DNA of 21,586 bases from Rs1 sp034111875. Lineage in GTDB: Bacteria > Pseudomonadota > Gammaproteobacteria > Pseudomonadales > Balneatricaceae. This document shows, one piece after another, positions 7,853 to 15,720 of the stretch. The DNA lies in the NCBI GenBank assembly GCA_034111875.1, contig JAWUWK010000040.1, positions 1 to 21,586 on the forward strand, written 5' to 3'. Each line of letters starts with the position of its first letter. Position 1 is the stretch's first letter. Under the pieces are notes generated by a model. It was not told the DNA's origin and searched no databases. It saw nothing but the letters and a program-made list of their open reading frames with translations. A program made the position numbers and the translations under genes.

Positions 7853-8398
7853 ATGGGGCTTGGTCAAAAAAAGGTCGCCTTTAGGGCGATAAACATAGCT
7901 ATATTGACTGTTTCGGATACCCGTACAACAGTAAACGATTCTTCAGGGGACCTTCTACAATTAAGTGTAGAAGGCTCAGGTCATAATTTGACGCGTCGAA
8001 CTATCGTTGTCGATGATATTTATAAACTGCGGGCCTGTGTGTCCACTTGGATTGCAGATGAGCAAGTGCACGCTATCTTGATTACCGGTGGTACAGGCTT
8101 TACCTCAAGAGACAGCACCCCTGAGGCCATGTTGCCTTTGTTTGATAAAGAGATAAAGGGTTATGGTGAGCTATTTCGGCAACTCTCCTATCAAGAGGTC
8201 GGCACATCGACTATCCAATCAAGAGCTGTTGCCGGCGTGGCTAATAAAACTCTGATTTTTTGTATGCCAGGCTCACCTAATGCCTGCAGAACAGCCTGGG
8301 AAAAAATAATCTGCGAGCAATTAGATGTCCGACATAGACCCTGTAATTTTGTTGAAATGGTAATGCCCAGCGCAGAGGCGTGCGAATCTCGCGATTAA
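7853..8398 (+). CDS. moaB: Molybdenum cofactor biosynthesis protein B
   Basis: A 181-residue cytosolic protein of the MoaB/MogA family, which binds molybdopterin; MogA-type members adenylylate it before metal insertion, while the exact role of MoaB in bacteria is less clear. The MoCF motifs are intact: NIAILTVSDTRTTVNDSSGD at the N-terminus, ILITGGTGFTSRDSTPEAM in the middle and CMPGSPNACRTAWEKII near the C-terminus. The start has a good ribosome binding site (AGGGAAG, 7842-7848). It lies 151 bases before mobA, probably in the same transcription unit, and moeA is not in the window. A sigma54-like motif lies upstream. MogA is the main alternative name; length and sequence favour MoaB. Confidence 0.9.
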   Translation: MGLGQKKVAFRAINIAILTVSDTRTTVNDSSGDLLQLSVEGSGHNLTRRTIVVDDIYKLRACVSTWIADEQVHAILITGGTGFTSRDSTPEAMLPLFDKEIKGYGELFRQLSYQEVGTSTIQSRAVAGVANKTLIFCMPGSPNACRTAWEKIICEQLDVRHRPCNFVEMVMPSAEACESRD

Positions 8399-8503
8399 CC
8401 GTTTCTTTGTAGGCGGACAATATACATTTAAGTCCGTTAATTGCGGTGTGCCTAGATTATAAGCATCCTCAGGCCTTTTACTAACTAGCTAATTAACAAG
8501 CGC

Positions 8504-8528
8504 AGCAATAGAGAAAAGCTCTTTTGCT
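8504..8528 (+). repeat. Hairpin before mobA ribosome binding site
   Basis: AGCAATAGAG (8504-8513) and CTCTTTTGCT (8519-8528) pair over ten positions with one T-T mismatch around a five-base loop. It ends 21 bases before the mobA ATG. No T-tract follows, so it is not a standard terminator; it could protect the mRNA or influence mobA expression. Confidence 0.35.
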
Positions 8529-8549
8529 TTGATTGATAGGGGACAGGCT

Positions 8550-9125
8550 ATGACAATAAGTGCGGTTATCTTGGCCGGTGGTGAAGGCCGTCGGATGCAG
8601 GGGTTGGATAAAGGCCTAGTAATTTTTGATGGTAAAAAAATGATCCAATGGACAGTGGATCGCGTAAAGCCTTTAGTAGAAAAGACTATGATTAGCTGTA
8701 ACCGTAATATTGGCGATTATATGGTGTTGGCAGATTCGGTTGTCTGCGATAGAATTGCTGGGTCTTTAGGGCCTCTAGCGGGAGTGCATGCGGCGATGGA
8801 GTCAGCATCAGCGCCTCTTCTATTGGTCTTGCCTTGTGACACGCCGCTATTAAAAGCGTCTTTGATTCAACGCTTAATTGAGTGCGCTTTAGAGCATTGT
8901 GATTCTATAGTGTGTTTAGAAGATGGTGAGTACTCGCATCCTCTGCATGCGGTTATACCACTTAGTTTAAAGCAAAGTTTAGAAGATTACTTAATCGGTG
9001 GTGGGAGGTCAGTAGTTAAGTGGTACGCGATGCACCAAGTGATAAGACTCAAAGTTAGCAGCGAAGAAAGTGTAACTTTAGCCAACATCAATCGACCCAG
9101 TGATATAGAAATGCACAAGGCATAA
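8550..9125 (+). CDS. mobA: Molybdenum cofactor guanylyltransferase
   Basis: Transfers GMP from GTP to Mo-molybdopterin to make the molybdopterin guanine dinucleotide cofactor used by DMSO-reductase-family enzymes such as nitrate reductases and formate dehydrogenases; cytosolic. The nucleotide-binding motif LAGGEGRRMQGLDKGL is at residues 8-23. The metal-binding PCDTPLL and the C-terminal NINRPSDI follow the family pattern. The ATG at 8550 is chosen because AGGGGA lies 6-11 bases before it; an in-frame TTG at 8529 has no such site. This gives 191 residues, close to E. coli MobA (194). It follows moaB, which supports a two-gene cofactor unit. Confidence 0.93.
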   Translation: MTISAVILAGGEGRRMQGLDKGLVIFDGKKMIQWTVDRVKPLVEKTMISCNRNIGDYMVLADSVVCDRIAGSLGPLAGVHAAMESASAPLLLVLPCDTPLLKASLIQRLIECALEHCDSIVCLEDGEYSHPLHAVIPLSLKQSLEDYLIGGGRSVVKWYAMHQVIRLKVSSEESVTLANINRPSDIEMHKA

Positions 9126-9286
9126 TCACCCGTTGTTGAAGGCCTTAGGTGTAAGGTCTAAGTGAGGCGTTTATACTAGTGTGCCGCTGTTGCAACAAAA
9201 AAACACAATCTCAGTGTCAATAGTTACCTACGACATTTTAGTTATAGACTCAATTGCGTATTAATTTTAGGGAAATAAATCTTTTT

Positions 9287-10402
9287 ATGTCTTCAGTATT
9301 ATCTCCATTACGGCGTTACCAGCAAGATTTAGAGCGTGATGATTTCTCTTACGATGCCTCCCAAGAAGTTGCCGTGAAACATTTGCAGCGCTTGTATGAT
9401 GATTTAGTGAAAGCTCAACAAAATCCACAAAAAACCGGCTTTTTGGCGAAAATGTTCCCCCAAAAAACGGCCAATGTGCCCCTAAAAGGCCTGTACTTTT
9501 GGGGTGGGGTAGGCCGCGGTAAAACCTATTTAATGGATACCTTTTTTGATAGTTTACCTTTTGAACGTAAATCCCGTACCCACTTTCATCGATTTATGCA
9601 GCGTGTACACACCGATCTTCGTCAACTAGAAGGCCAAAAAAATCCATTAGATGCAATAGCAAAAAAATATGCCGCAGAAGCTTGCATCATTTGTTTTGAT
9701 GAATTTTTTGTGTCAGATATTACAGATGCTATGATTTTGGGTGGGCTTTTTGAGCGTTTGTTCGCAGAGGGTGTCTCTCTGGTGGCCACTTCAAATATAG
9801 TCCCAGAGAGCTTGTACCTAAACGGCTTGCAAAGGGCGCGCTTTTTACCGGCAATAGCCCTGCTTGAAGAGCATACCGAGATTGTTAATGTGGACGGGGG
9901 TGTAGACTACCGGCTAAGAGTGCTTGAGCAAGCAGAGCTTTATCACTGCCCTTTAGATGCCGCCGCCGACGGCAGTCTTAACCAAAGCTTCGAAAATTTA
10001 GCGCCTGACTTAGATGAAGTGGTCGACGGCGAAGCCGTTGAAATTAACGGTCGTTCAATTGTCTCTAAACGTTGCTGTGAGGATGTGGTCTGGTTTGACT
10101 TTCCCGATATTTGCCTAGGTGCTAGATCGCAGAATGACTATATAGAAATCGCTAAAATCTACCATGCTGTGCTCATATCAAATGTGCCGCAAATGGGGCG
10201 AGAAAATGATGATGCGGCGCGCCGTTTCATTAATCTTGTCGATGAATTTTACGACAGTGGGGTGAAATTAATCCTCTCTGCCGAAGTGCCTATTTTTGAA
10301 ATTTACACCGATGGTAATCTGTCCTTCGAAATTGAGAGGACCAAAAGCCGGCTTTTAGAAATGCAATCCCACGAGTATTTGGCTAAAGAGCACAAAGCCT
10401 AA
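9287..10402 (+). CDS. zapE: Cell division protein ZapE (AFG1-like ATPase)
   Basis: AFG1/LACE1-family P-loop ATPase that associates with the division ring in E. coli and affects Z-ring stability; cytosolic at midcell. Walker A GGVGRGKTYLMDTF is near residue 73 and Walker B IICFDEFFVSDITDAMI near residue 135, followed by LVATSNIVPESLY. It ends with FEIERTKSRLLEMQS, typical of the family. ATG 9287 is preferred over an upstream in-frame TTG at 9254 because TTAGGGA precedes it; this gives 371 residues, against 375 in E. coli. zapE next to rplM-rpsI is conserved across many gammaproteobacteria. It appears monocistronic. Confidence 0.94.
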   Translation: MSSVLSPLRRYQQDLERDDFSYDASQEVAVKHLQRLYDDLVKAQQNPQKTGFLAKMFPQKTANVPLKGLYFWGGVGRGKTYLMDTFFDSLPFERKSRTHFHRFMQRVHTDLRQLEGQKNPLDAIAKKYAAEACIICFDEFFVSDITDAMILGGLFERLFAEGVSLVATSNIVPESLYLNGLQRARFLPAIALLEEHTEIVNVDGGVDYRLRVLEQAELYHCPLDAAADGSLNQSFENLAPDLDEVVDGEAVEINGRSIVSKRCCEDVVWFDFPDICLGARSQNDYIEIAKIYHAVLISNVPQMGRENDDAARRFINLVDEFYDSGVKLILSAEVPIFEIYTDGNLSFEIERTKSRLLEMQSHEYLAKEHKA

Positions 10403-10524
10403 AAGTAGCTGAAAATAATGTATTTGATAATTGGTCGACAAAACTATCTAATTAGACCTGTTGACTACTAGCTATCTTCCTAAGTCTTGTGTATCATTCG
10501 CGCTCCTCGTTCTAGGGGTTCGAT

Positions 10525-10554
10525 GTTATTGGGGCTTTCCAAAGATCCAATAAC
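10525..10554 (+). promoter_or_regulatory. Hairpin in the rplM leader
   Basis: GTTATTGG (10525-10532) pairs perfectly with CCAATAAC (10547-10554) around a 14-base loop that contains CTTTCCAAAG. It lies about 80 bases before the rplM start in a 232-base gap. A TATCAT at 10492-10497 could be the -10 element, which would place the hairpin in the transcribed leader. L13 represses its own operon in E. coli, so a leader structure is plausible, but I cannot match it to a known L13 leader motif. Confidence 0.4.
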
Positions 10555-10634
10555 CAATAATTATAAGCTAAACCGGTAGCAGGCAATTTTTTAAGATCTG
10601 TGAACTAGGTTTAAATAGAGTAAGGCGCACAAAG

Positions 10635-11072
10635 ATGAAAACTTTTGTTGCTAAGCCAGCCGAGATAAAACGCGACTGGTATGTAATAGACGCAGAGGGT
10701 AAAACTCTGGGTCGTATGGCTACTGAAATTGCCCGTCGTTTACGCGGTAAGCATAAGCCAGAATACACCCCGCATGCAGATACAGGTGATTACATTGTTG
10801 TTGTAAACGCTGAAAAGGTACATGTCACGGGTAATAAGCGTAAAGATAAAATTTACTACCGCCACACAGGCTACCCAGGTGGTCTAAAGCAAGCTAACTT
10901 TGAAATCATGATCAATAACTTTCCAGAGCGTGTTATTGAGCTCGCGGTTAAGGGTATGCTTCCAAAAGGTCCACTAGGACGTGCTATGTATACTAAGTTG
11001 AAAGTATACGCCGGCGCTGAACATCCACATGCGGCTCAGCAGCCACAAGAATTGAAAGTTGAGGGGAAGTAG
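10635..11072 (+). CDS. rplM: 50S ribosomal protein L13
   Basis: Primary 23S rRNA-binding protein of the large subunit. The 145 residues are close to the usual 142. MKTFVAKPAEIKRDWYVIDA, GKTLGRMATEIARRLRGKHK and GMLPKGPLGRAMYTKLKVYAG are hallmark segments. It is followed three bases later by rpsI, whose ribosome binding site lies in the last codons of rplM; the two form the conserved rplM-rpsI operon. Codon choice is typical of highly expressed genes. Confidence 0.98.
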   Translation: MKTFVAKPAEIKRDWYVIDAEGKTLGRMATEIARRLRGKHKPEYTPHADTGDYIVVVNAEKVHVTGNKRKDKIYYRHTGYPGGLKQANFEIMINNFPERVIELAVKGMLPKGPLGRAMYTKLKVYAGAEHPHAAQQPQELKVEGK

Positions 11073-11075
11073 ATT

Positions 11076-11468
11076 ATGTCAACTACTCAGTATTACGGTA
11101 CAGGTCGTCGTAAAACGTCTACTGCTCGCGTATTTTTGCGTCCAGGTACAGGCACAATTACTATTAATGATCGTGCAATCGAAGTTTACTTCGGTCGTGA
11201 AACAGCACGAATGATTGTTCGCCAACCATTAGAGCTTACCTCTACGGCAGAAAAATTTGACGTTTATGTAACAGTCAAAGGTGGTGGCGGTTTTGGTCAA
11301 GCTGGCGCTATTCGTCACGGCATTACGCGTGCGTTAATGGAGTTCGATGAAACTTTGCGCCCAGAATTGCGCAAAGCTGGTTTCGTAACACGTGATGCAC
11401 GTGAAGTTGAACGTAAGAAGGTAGGCCTGCGCAAAGCGCGTAAACGTCCTCAGTTCTCTAAGCGTTAA
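11076..11468 (+). CDS. rpsI: 30S ribosomal protein S9
   Basis: Small-subunit protein whose C-terminal tail reaches the P-site tRNA. It has 130 residues, the usual length, and ends in the conserved KKVGLRKARKRPQFSKR tail; YYGTGRRKTSTARVFLRPG and GGGGFGQAGAIRHGITRALM are also diagnostic. GAGGGGA at 11061-11066, inside rplM, is the ribosome binding site. A terminator follows at 11509-11544. Confidence 0.98.
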   Translation: MSTTQYYGTGRRKTSTARVFLRPGTGTITINDRAIEVYFGRETARMIVRQPLELTSTAEKFDVYVTVKGGGGFGQAGAIRHGITRALMEFDETLRPELRKAGFVTRDAREVERKKVGLRKARKRPQFSKR

Positions 11469-11508
11469 TCAGTCACCACTTATAGCAAGTGGTTATGATG
11501 AAAATAAG

Positions 11509-11544
11509 CGTTCGCTACCTTTTAGGTATCGGACGTTTTTTTTT
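11509..11544 (+). terminator. Rho-independent terminator of rplM-rpsI
   Basis: CGTTCGCTACC (11509-11519) pairs with GGTATCGGACG (11525-11535), with one mismatch and one G-U pair, around loop TTTTA. Nine T residues follow. A second, T-less hairpin (ACCACTT, loop ATAGC, AAGTGGT) lies just upstream at 11475-11493. Confidence 0.88.
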
Positions 11545-11763
11545 GTCTGTTGAGAAGCGAATGTGTGTGGCTATTAGCTATTCTATTCACCTAGAGCGTA
11601 TTTGAATTTATTACTAGGCTATACTCTTAATTAACCTTGATAAAAGCGTGGATATTCTTTAACATTTGCCGTAACTAAAATACTGTTTTAATTTAGTAAA
11701 TTTTGTGCAGTAGTGTGACGTTTACTTAGATAAGCGCATAGACTTAAAGAGGGAGAAATCTTG

Positions 11764-12378
11764 ATGAGTGATACCACGATGACCGATAGCGGCGTTAACG
11801 TCCGCCGGCGGCGTCTTTTAATTGGTGCAACCTCTGCCATGGGCGCCGTCGGAGCCGCTGGCGTGGCTGTGCCATTTTTGGGTTCTTGGAACCCAAGTGC
11901 GAAGGCCCGTGCCGCAGGAGCACCTGCTAAAGCTGATATCAGCAAATTAGAAGATGGACAGCAAATGATCGTTGAATGGCGTGGCAAGCCAGTCTGGGTG
12001 GTTAAGCGCAGTGCTGAATCCCTAGCGACTTTGTCTACACTTGGCGAGCGACTGTCTGATCCTAATTCTGAAGTGCCACAACAACCTGATTACGTGCCTA
12101 ACACTGCGGCGCGTGCAGTCAGGGAAGATGTTGCGGTGATTGTCGGTATTTGTACTCACTTAGGTTGCTCTCCAAGCTACCTGCCTGAAGTCGGTCCTCA
12201 GCCGTTTGATGATCAATGGACTGGTGGTTTCTTTTGCCCTTGTCACGGCTCGCGTTTTGATCTTTCTGGGCGTGTCTTCTCTGGCTCTCCCGCGCCGACA
12301 AACCTCGTAATCCCTGCCCATTACTATGAAACTAAAGATATTTTGATCATAGGCTTAAATCCTCAGGAGAAATCATAA
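11764..12378 (+). CDS. petA: Ubiquinol-cytochrome c reductase iron-sulfur (Rieske) subunit
   Basis: The 2Fe-2S subunit of the cytochrome bc1 complex, passing an electron from ubiquinol to cytochrome c1 on the periplasmic side. It has 204 residues from ATG 11764, preceded by GAGGGAG; an in-frame TTG immediately before is not needed. A twin-arginine-type motif RRRRLLIG at residues 14-21 is followed by a hydrophobic anchor (residues 19-42). Cluster ligands are in CTHLGCSPSY and CPCHGSRFDLSGRVFSGSPA, near residues 131 and 159. The stop codon overlaps the petB start by one base (TAATG), so translation is coupled. Confidence 0.97.
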   Translation: MSDTTMTDSGVNVRRRRLLIGATSAMGAVGAAGVAVPFLGSWNPSAKARAAGAPAKADISKLEDGQQMIVEWRGKPVWVVKRSAESLATLSTLGERLSDPNSEVPQQPDYVPNTAARAVREDVAVIVGICTHLGCSPSYLPEVGPQPFDDQWTGGFFCPCHGSRFDLSGRVFSGSPAPTNLVIPAHYYETKDILIIGLNPQEKS

Positions 12379-13625
12379 TGGCGGGTTATAGAAATAAAGG
12401 TAAGCCAGGCATGATGGGCTGGTTTGATGATAGATTCCCAGCGACGGCTATGTGGGAAGACCACTTATCAAAATATTACGCTCCGAAAAACTTCAACTTT
12501 TGGTATTTTTTCGGTTCGTTGGCGATGCTGGTCTTGGTCAATCAAATTTTAACCGGTATCTGGCTCACCATGAGTTATACCCCAACTAATGAGGGGGCTT
12601 TTGCATCAGTAGAATATATTATGCGAGATGTCGATTACGGTTGGTTGATTCGCTATATGCATTCGACTGGTGCCTCGGCATTTTTCTTTGTCGTTTACAT
12701 GCATATGTTCCGCGGCATGTTGTATGGCTCTTATCGCAATCCACGTGAATTAGTCTGGATTTTCGGTATGGTTATTTATGTTGCGCTAATGGCTGAAGCG
12801 TTCATGGGCTATTTATTGCCTTGGGGACAGATGTCATATTGGGGTGCAGCAGTTATCGTATCGCTGTTTGAGGCAGTGCCTTTTATTGGTCCTGACTTAG
12901 CTCAGTGGATTCGCGGTGACTATCTTATCTCCGGAGCGACACTCACTCGTTTCTTCGCTTTGCATGTTATTGCACTGCCGATCGTTTTGTTGGCCTTAGT
13001 GGTTTTGCATATTATTGCACTTCATGAGGTGGGGTCAAACAACCCAGATGGCGTCGAAATAAAAGATACTGTAGATGAAAATGGCGTCCCGCTGGACGGT
13101 ATTCCGTTTCATCCTTATTATACTGTGAAAGACATTGTTGGTGTGGTTGTCTTTTTGTTTGTGTTCTGTGCGATCGTTTTCTTCTTCCCTGAAGGGGGCG
13201 GGTATTTTATAGAAGCACCTAACTACGAAACCGCAAACCCGTTGAAGACACCGCCACATATAGCCCCAGTATGGTACTTTACGCCTTTCTATGCAATGTT
13301 GCGGGCAATACCCCCTATAGCGGCATCTCAATTCCCAGGGGTTGTAGTGATGGGAGCGGCAATCGCTATTCTATTCGTACTGCCTTGGTTAGATCGCAGT
13401 CCTGTTAGGTCGATGCGATACAAAGGTTGGGCGAGTAAAATTGGTCTTGTGGTCTTTGCGGTTTGTTTCTGTGTGCTCGGCTATTTAGGTGTGGTTTCAT
13501 CTACTCCTGTGCGCACAATAGTGGCACAAGTTTGTACGGCCCTGTATTTCTTATACTTCTTTGGTATGCCTTTCTTTACGAGAATGGAAAAAACTAAACC
13601 AGTACCTAAGAGGGTGACAGGCTAA
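12378..13625 (+). CDS. petB: Cytochrome b of the bc1 complex
   Basis: The membrane core of complex III, with two b hemes and the Qo and Qi quinone sites. It has 415 residues and eight or so membrane helices. Heme ligands appear as His95/His109 and His196/His211, with the standard 13 and 14 residues between them in each helix. The Qo motif reads PVWY (in HIAPVWYFTPFYAMLR) rather than mitochondrial PEWY; PVWY is known in many beta- and gammaproteobacteria. It overlaps both petA and petC by one base, the usual coupled arrangement. Confidence 0.97.
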   Translation: MAGYRNKGKPGMMGWFDDRFPATAMWEDHLSKYYAPKNFNFWYFFGSLAMLVLVNQILTGIWLTMSYTPTNEGAFASVEYIMRDVDYGWLIRYMHSTGASAFFFVVYMHMFRGMLYGSYRNPRELVWIFGMVIYVALMAEAFMGYLLPWGQMSYWGAAVIVSLFEAVPFIGPDLAQWIRGDYLISGATLTRFFALHVIALPIVLLALVVLHIIALHEVGSNNPDGVEIKDTVDENGVPLDGIPFHPYYTVKDIVGVVVFLFVFCAIVFFFPEGGGYFIEAPNYETANPLKTPPHIAPVWYFTPFYAMLRAIPPIAASQFPGVVVMGAAIAILFVLPWLDRSPVRSMRYKGWASKIGLVVFAVCFCVLGYLGVVSSTPVRTIVAQVCTALYFLYFFGMPFFTRMEKTKPVPKRVTG

Positions 13626-14389
13626 TGAATAAACTAATACAAATGCTGTTTATCATCTTGTTCCCCTCTTTAGTGCTCGCCGCTGGAGGAAATGTTCATC
13701 TTGATAAAATTGAGCTTGATTACGATAATCATCCCTCGCTCCAAAGAGGCATGCAAACCTATGTGAATAACTGTTTAGCTTGTCATTCATTAAAGTACCA
13801 ACGTTATGTACGTACCGCAGAAGACATTGGTTTGACACCGGAACTGATGAAAGAGCATTTGATCTTTGGCGATCAAAAAGTAGGTGAGCAAATCACCAAT
13901 ACAATGCCCAAAGGGGATGCTGCTAAGTGGTTTGGTGCCGCGCCACCTGACCTAACCCTTGAAACTAAGTTAAAAGGGCCAGATTGGGTGTATACCTATT
14001 TACGTAGCTTCTACCAAGACGAGGCTCGTCCTTGGGGTGTAAATAACTCAGTCTATAAAGATGTGGGCATGCCCAATATCTTGGGTTATTTACAAGGTGT
14101 GCAATTATTGCATTGTTCTGCCCATGAGCTGGCGGAGAATGAAACCAAGATTGATACCTTAACCGGTCTAGAAATAGGCGGTTGCTACAGCCTTGAAGAA
14201 GGCAGTGGTGAGCAAACTGCGAAAGAGTTCGATAGAACCATCTATGACTTAGTTAACTTTATGTCCTATATTGGTGCGCCACATTTGAAGCAGTCTGAGT
14301 CAATGGGGACTAACGTCCTGATCTTTCTGTTCATCTTTTTCTTCTTCGCCTATGCTTTGAAGAAAGAATATTGGCGCGATATCCACTAA
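13625..14389 (+). CDS. petC: Cytochrome c1 of the bc1 complex
   Basis: Heme c subunit that passes electrons to soluble or membrane cytochromes c in the periplasm. It has 254 residues: an N-terminal signal peptide ending near LVLAAGG (residue 20), the heme site CLACH at residues 50-54, a likely axial Met in VGMPNI, and a C-terminal anchor NVLIFLFIFFFFAYALKKEY. It starts on the last base of petB's stop codon. It closes the petABC operon; a strong terminator follows 48 bases later. Confidence 0.97.
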   Translation: MNKLIQMLFIILFPSLVLAAGGNVHLDKIELDYDNHPSLQRGMQTYVNNCLACHSLKYQRYVRTAEDIGLTPELMKEHLIFGDQKVGEQITNTMPKGDAAKWFGAAPPDLTLETKLKGPDWVYTYLRSFYQDEARPWGVNNSVYKDVGMPNILGYLQGVQLLHCSAHELAENETKIDTLTGLEIGGCYSLEEGSGEQTAKEFDRTIYDLVNFMSYIGAPHLKQSESMGTNVLIFLFIFFFFAYALKKEYWRDIH

Positions 14390-14416
14390 TTGGATTAACC
14401 ACTGAGCACAGCATTC

Positions 14417-14425
14417 TGATATACT
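14417..14425 (+). promoter_or_regulatory. Extended -10 promoter for sspA
   Basis: TGATATACT is a full extended -10 element (TG-n-TATACT). No good -35 is visible at 16-18 bases, which extended -10 promoters can tolerate. Transcription would start near 14432, immediately before the hairpin at 14437-14474, and it is the only good promoter candidate in the short petC-sspA gap. Confidence 0.5.
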
Positions 14426-14436
14426 GTGCAACTTTA

Positions 14437-14474
14437 AATACTCGTGATCATTAGATCGCGGGTATTTTGTTTTT
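14437..14474 (+). terminator. petABC terminator overlapping the sspA leader
   Basis: AATACTCGTGATC (14437-14449) pairs with GATCGCGGGTATT (14454-14466), 13 pairs including two G-U, around loop ATTA; TTGTTTTT follows. It ends 25 bases before the sspA start and lies downstream of the likely sspA promoter, so it would be part of the sspA leader as well as the end of petABC. Confidence 0.85.
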
Positions 14475-14499
14475 AGCAATAATAAATGAGGGAACTTTG

Positions 14500-15132
14500 A
14501 TGGGAGTTGTGACTAAACGTTCTTCCATGACCTTTTATTCTGATGGGTCAGATCACTACAGCCACCGTGTGCGTATCGTGCTTGCGGAGAAAAGTGTTGC
14601 AGTAGAAATAAATGATTGCGATGCAAATAGCGTTCCTGAAGACTTAGCGTCACTTAACCCATACAATACATTGCCAACGCTAGTTGATCGCGAGTTGGTT
14701 CTGTATGAGTCGAATGTGATGATGGAATACTTGGATGAGCGTTTCCCGCATCCTCCACTATTGCCAGTTTATCCAGTGGCGCGCGCTGAAAGTCGTTTAT
14801 ATATGCATCGAATCCAAAAAGATTGGTGTTTACTTGTTGATCAGATTCTAAGTGGTAAGCTAACAGCAGAAGAGTTAGAAATTACACGCAAACAGTTGCG
14901 TGATAGCTTAGTCACTATCTCGCCTATTTTTGCTGAGAAAGAGTTTTTCATGAGTGAAGAGTTCACTCTCGTTGATTGCTGTATCGCGCCTATCTTGTGG
15001 CGCTTGCCCTCACTAGGTATTGAGCTTCCAGAAGATCAATGCGAAAACTTGCTTGAATATATGCAAAGATTGTTTGATAGAGAAGCTTTTCAAGAAGCTT
15101 TATCTGAATATGAGCGTGAACTTCGTTATTAA
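14500..15132 (+). CDS. sspA: Stringent starvation protein A
   Basis: RNA polymerase-associated protein with a glutathione-S-transferase fold but no known transferase activity; it regulates stationary-phase, acid-stress and virulence genes in several gammaproteobacteria. It has 210 residues. The N-terminal thioredoxin-like part reads FYSDGSDHYSHRVRIVLAEK, with the conserved NPYNTLPTLVDRELVLYESN and MEYLDERFPHPPLLP; the helical C-terminal domain contains FTLVDCCIAPILWRLPSLGI. ATG 14500 is chosen because TGAGGGAA precedes it; the upstream TTG at 14467 lies in the terminator hairpin. It is followed by a terminator, so sspB is not simply co-transcribed. Confidence 0.95.
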   Translation: MGVVTKRSSMTFYSDGSDHYSHRVRIVLAEKSVAVEINDCDANSVPEDLASLNPYNTLPTLVDRELVLYESNVMMEYLDERFPHPPLLPVYPVARAESRLYMHRIQKDWCLLVDQILSGKLTAEELEITRKQLRDSLVTISPIFAEKEFFMSEEFTLVDCCIAPILWRLPSLGIELPEDQCENLLEYMQRLFDREAFQEALSEYERELRY

Positions 15133-15180
15133 TAGCGTTTTTTCACAAGGTCTAGCCTGAACTAGACTATAGTTATAATG

Positions 15181-15209
15181 AAAAAGGGATGTTGAACATC
15201 CCTTTTTTT
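15181..15209 (+). terminator. Terminator after sspA
   Basis: AAAAAGGGATGT pairs with ACATCCCTTTTT around loop TGA (inner GGGATGT/ACATCCC), with seven T residues on the 3' side. The A-tract on the 5' side means it could act in both directions. It separates sspA from sspB, which are usually described as one operon. Confidence 0.88.
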
Positions 15210-15272
15210 GTTATCCAGTAAATAAGAATTATATGAAACACTCATAAGTGTTGTGTCTTTGATAAGAGGGCT

Positions 15273-15299
15273 CTGTGCGCTTTTTGTACAGTTTTTTTT
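15273..15299 (+). terminator. Terminator-like hairpin before sspB
   Basis: CTGTGC (15273-15278) pairs with GTACAG (15286-15291), one G-U pair, around a T-rich seven-base loop, and eight T residues follow directly. It ends 28 bases before the sspB start. The stem is short, so it may be a weak terminator or attenuator. A separate T-less dyad AACACT/AGTGTT lies just upstream at 15237-15252. Confidence 0.5.
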
Positions 15300-15327
15300 A
15301 ATTCGTTAATGTTTCAAGGTGAATATT

Positions 15328-15720
15328 GTGAATCCTAGTAGGTCATATCTGTTACGCGCACTGTATGAATGGTTGGTTGATAATCAGTGCACGCCGCATA
15401 TCGTTGTAGACACTACCATTAAAGGGGTAATGGTCCCTCAGCAGTTCGTTTCTGATGGTCAAATCGTTCTAAACGTGAGCATTTCAGCCGTGCAAGACCT
15501 CCTGCTTGCAGAGGATGCTGTCAGCTTTAATGCGCGTTTTGGGGGGGTACCAATGAATGTATTTGTACCAATGGTCGCTGTGGTGGCTATTTATGCAAAA
15601 GAAAACGGTATGGGTATGGGCTTTGGTGTGGAGCCTGGAATAGAATTTTTTGACAATCCTGAACCGCCAACACCAAAGCCTAACAAACCAAAGCGGCCGA
15701 TGTTGCAAGTGGTTAAATAG
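15328..15720 (+). CDS. sspB: Stringent starvation protein B, ClpXP adaptor
   Basis: Adaptor that binds ssrA-tagged proteins and delivers them to the ClpXP protease. It has 130 residues from GTG 15328, which has AAGGTG six bases upstream; an in-frame GTG at 15319 falls inside that site. The folded domain has SYLLRALYEWLVDNQCTPHI, VPQQFVSDGQIVLNVS and FNARFGGVPMNVFVPM. A Pro/Lys-rich linker leads to RPMLQVVK at the extreme C-terminus, matching the ClpX-docking tail (RPALRVVK in E. coli). Both functional ends are thus intact. Two terminator-like hairpins separate it from sspA. Confidence 0.95.
   Translation: MNPSRSYLLRALYEWLVDNQCTPHIVVDTTIKGVMVPQQFVSDGQIVLNVSISAVQDLLLAEDAVSFNARFGGVPMNVFVPMVAVVAIYAKENGMGMGFGVEPGIEFFDNPEPPTPKPNKPKRPMLQVVK

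Noticed and set aside
8529..8549. TTG start for mobA, seven codons upstream
   Set aside because: No ribosome binding site, whereas ATG 8550 is preceded by AGGGGA and gives the normal family length.
9188..9197. Ten-base palindrome TGTTGCAACA before zapE
   Set aside because: Too short to be meaningful alone, with no partner sites.
10461..10497. TTGACT and TATCAT as a sigma70 promoter for rplM
   Set aside because: The spacer is 25 bases, too long for a functional pair; only the -10-like element is kept as a weak hint.
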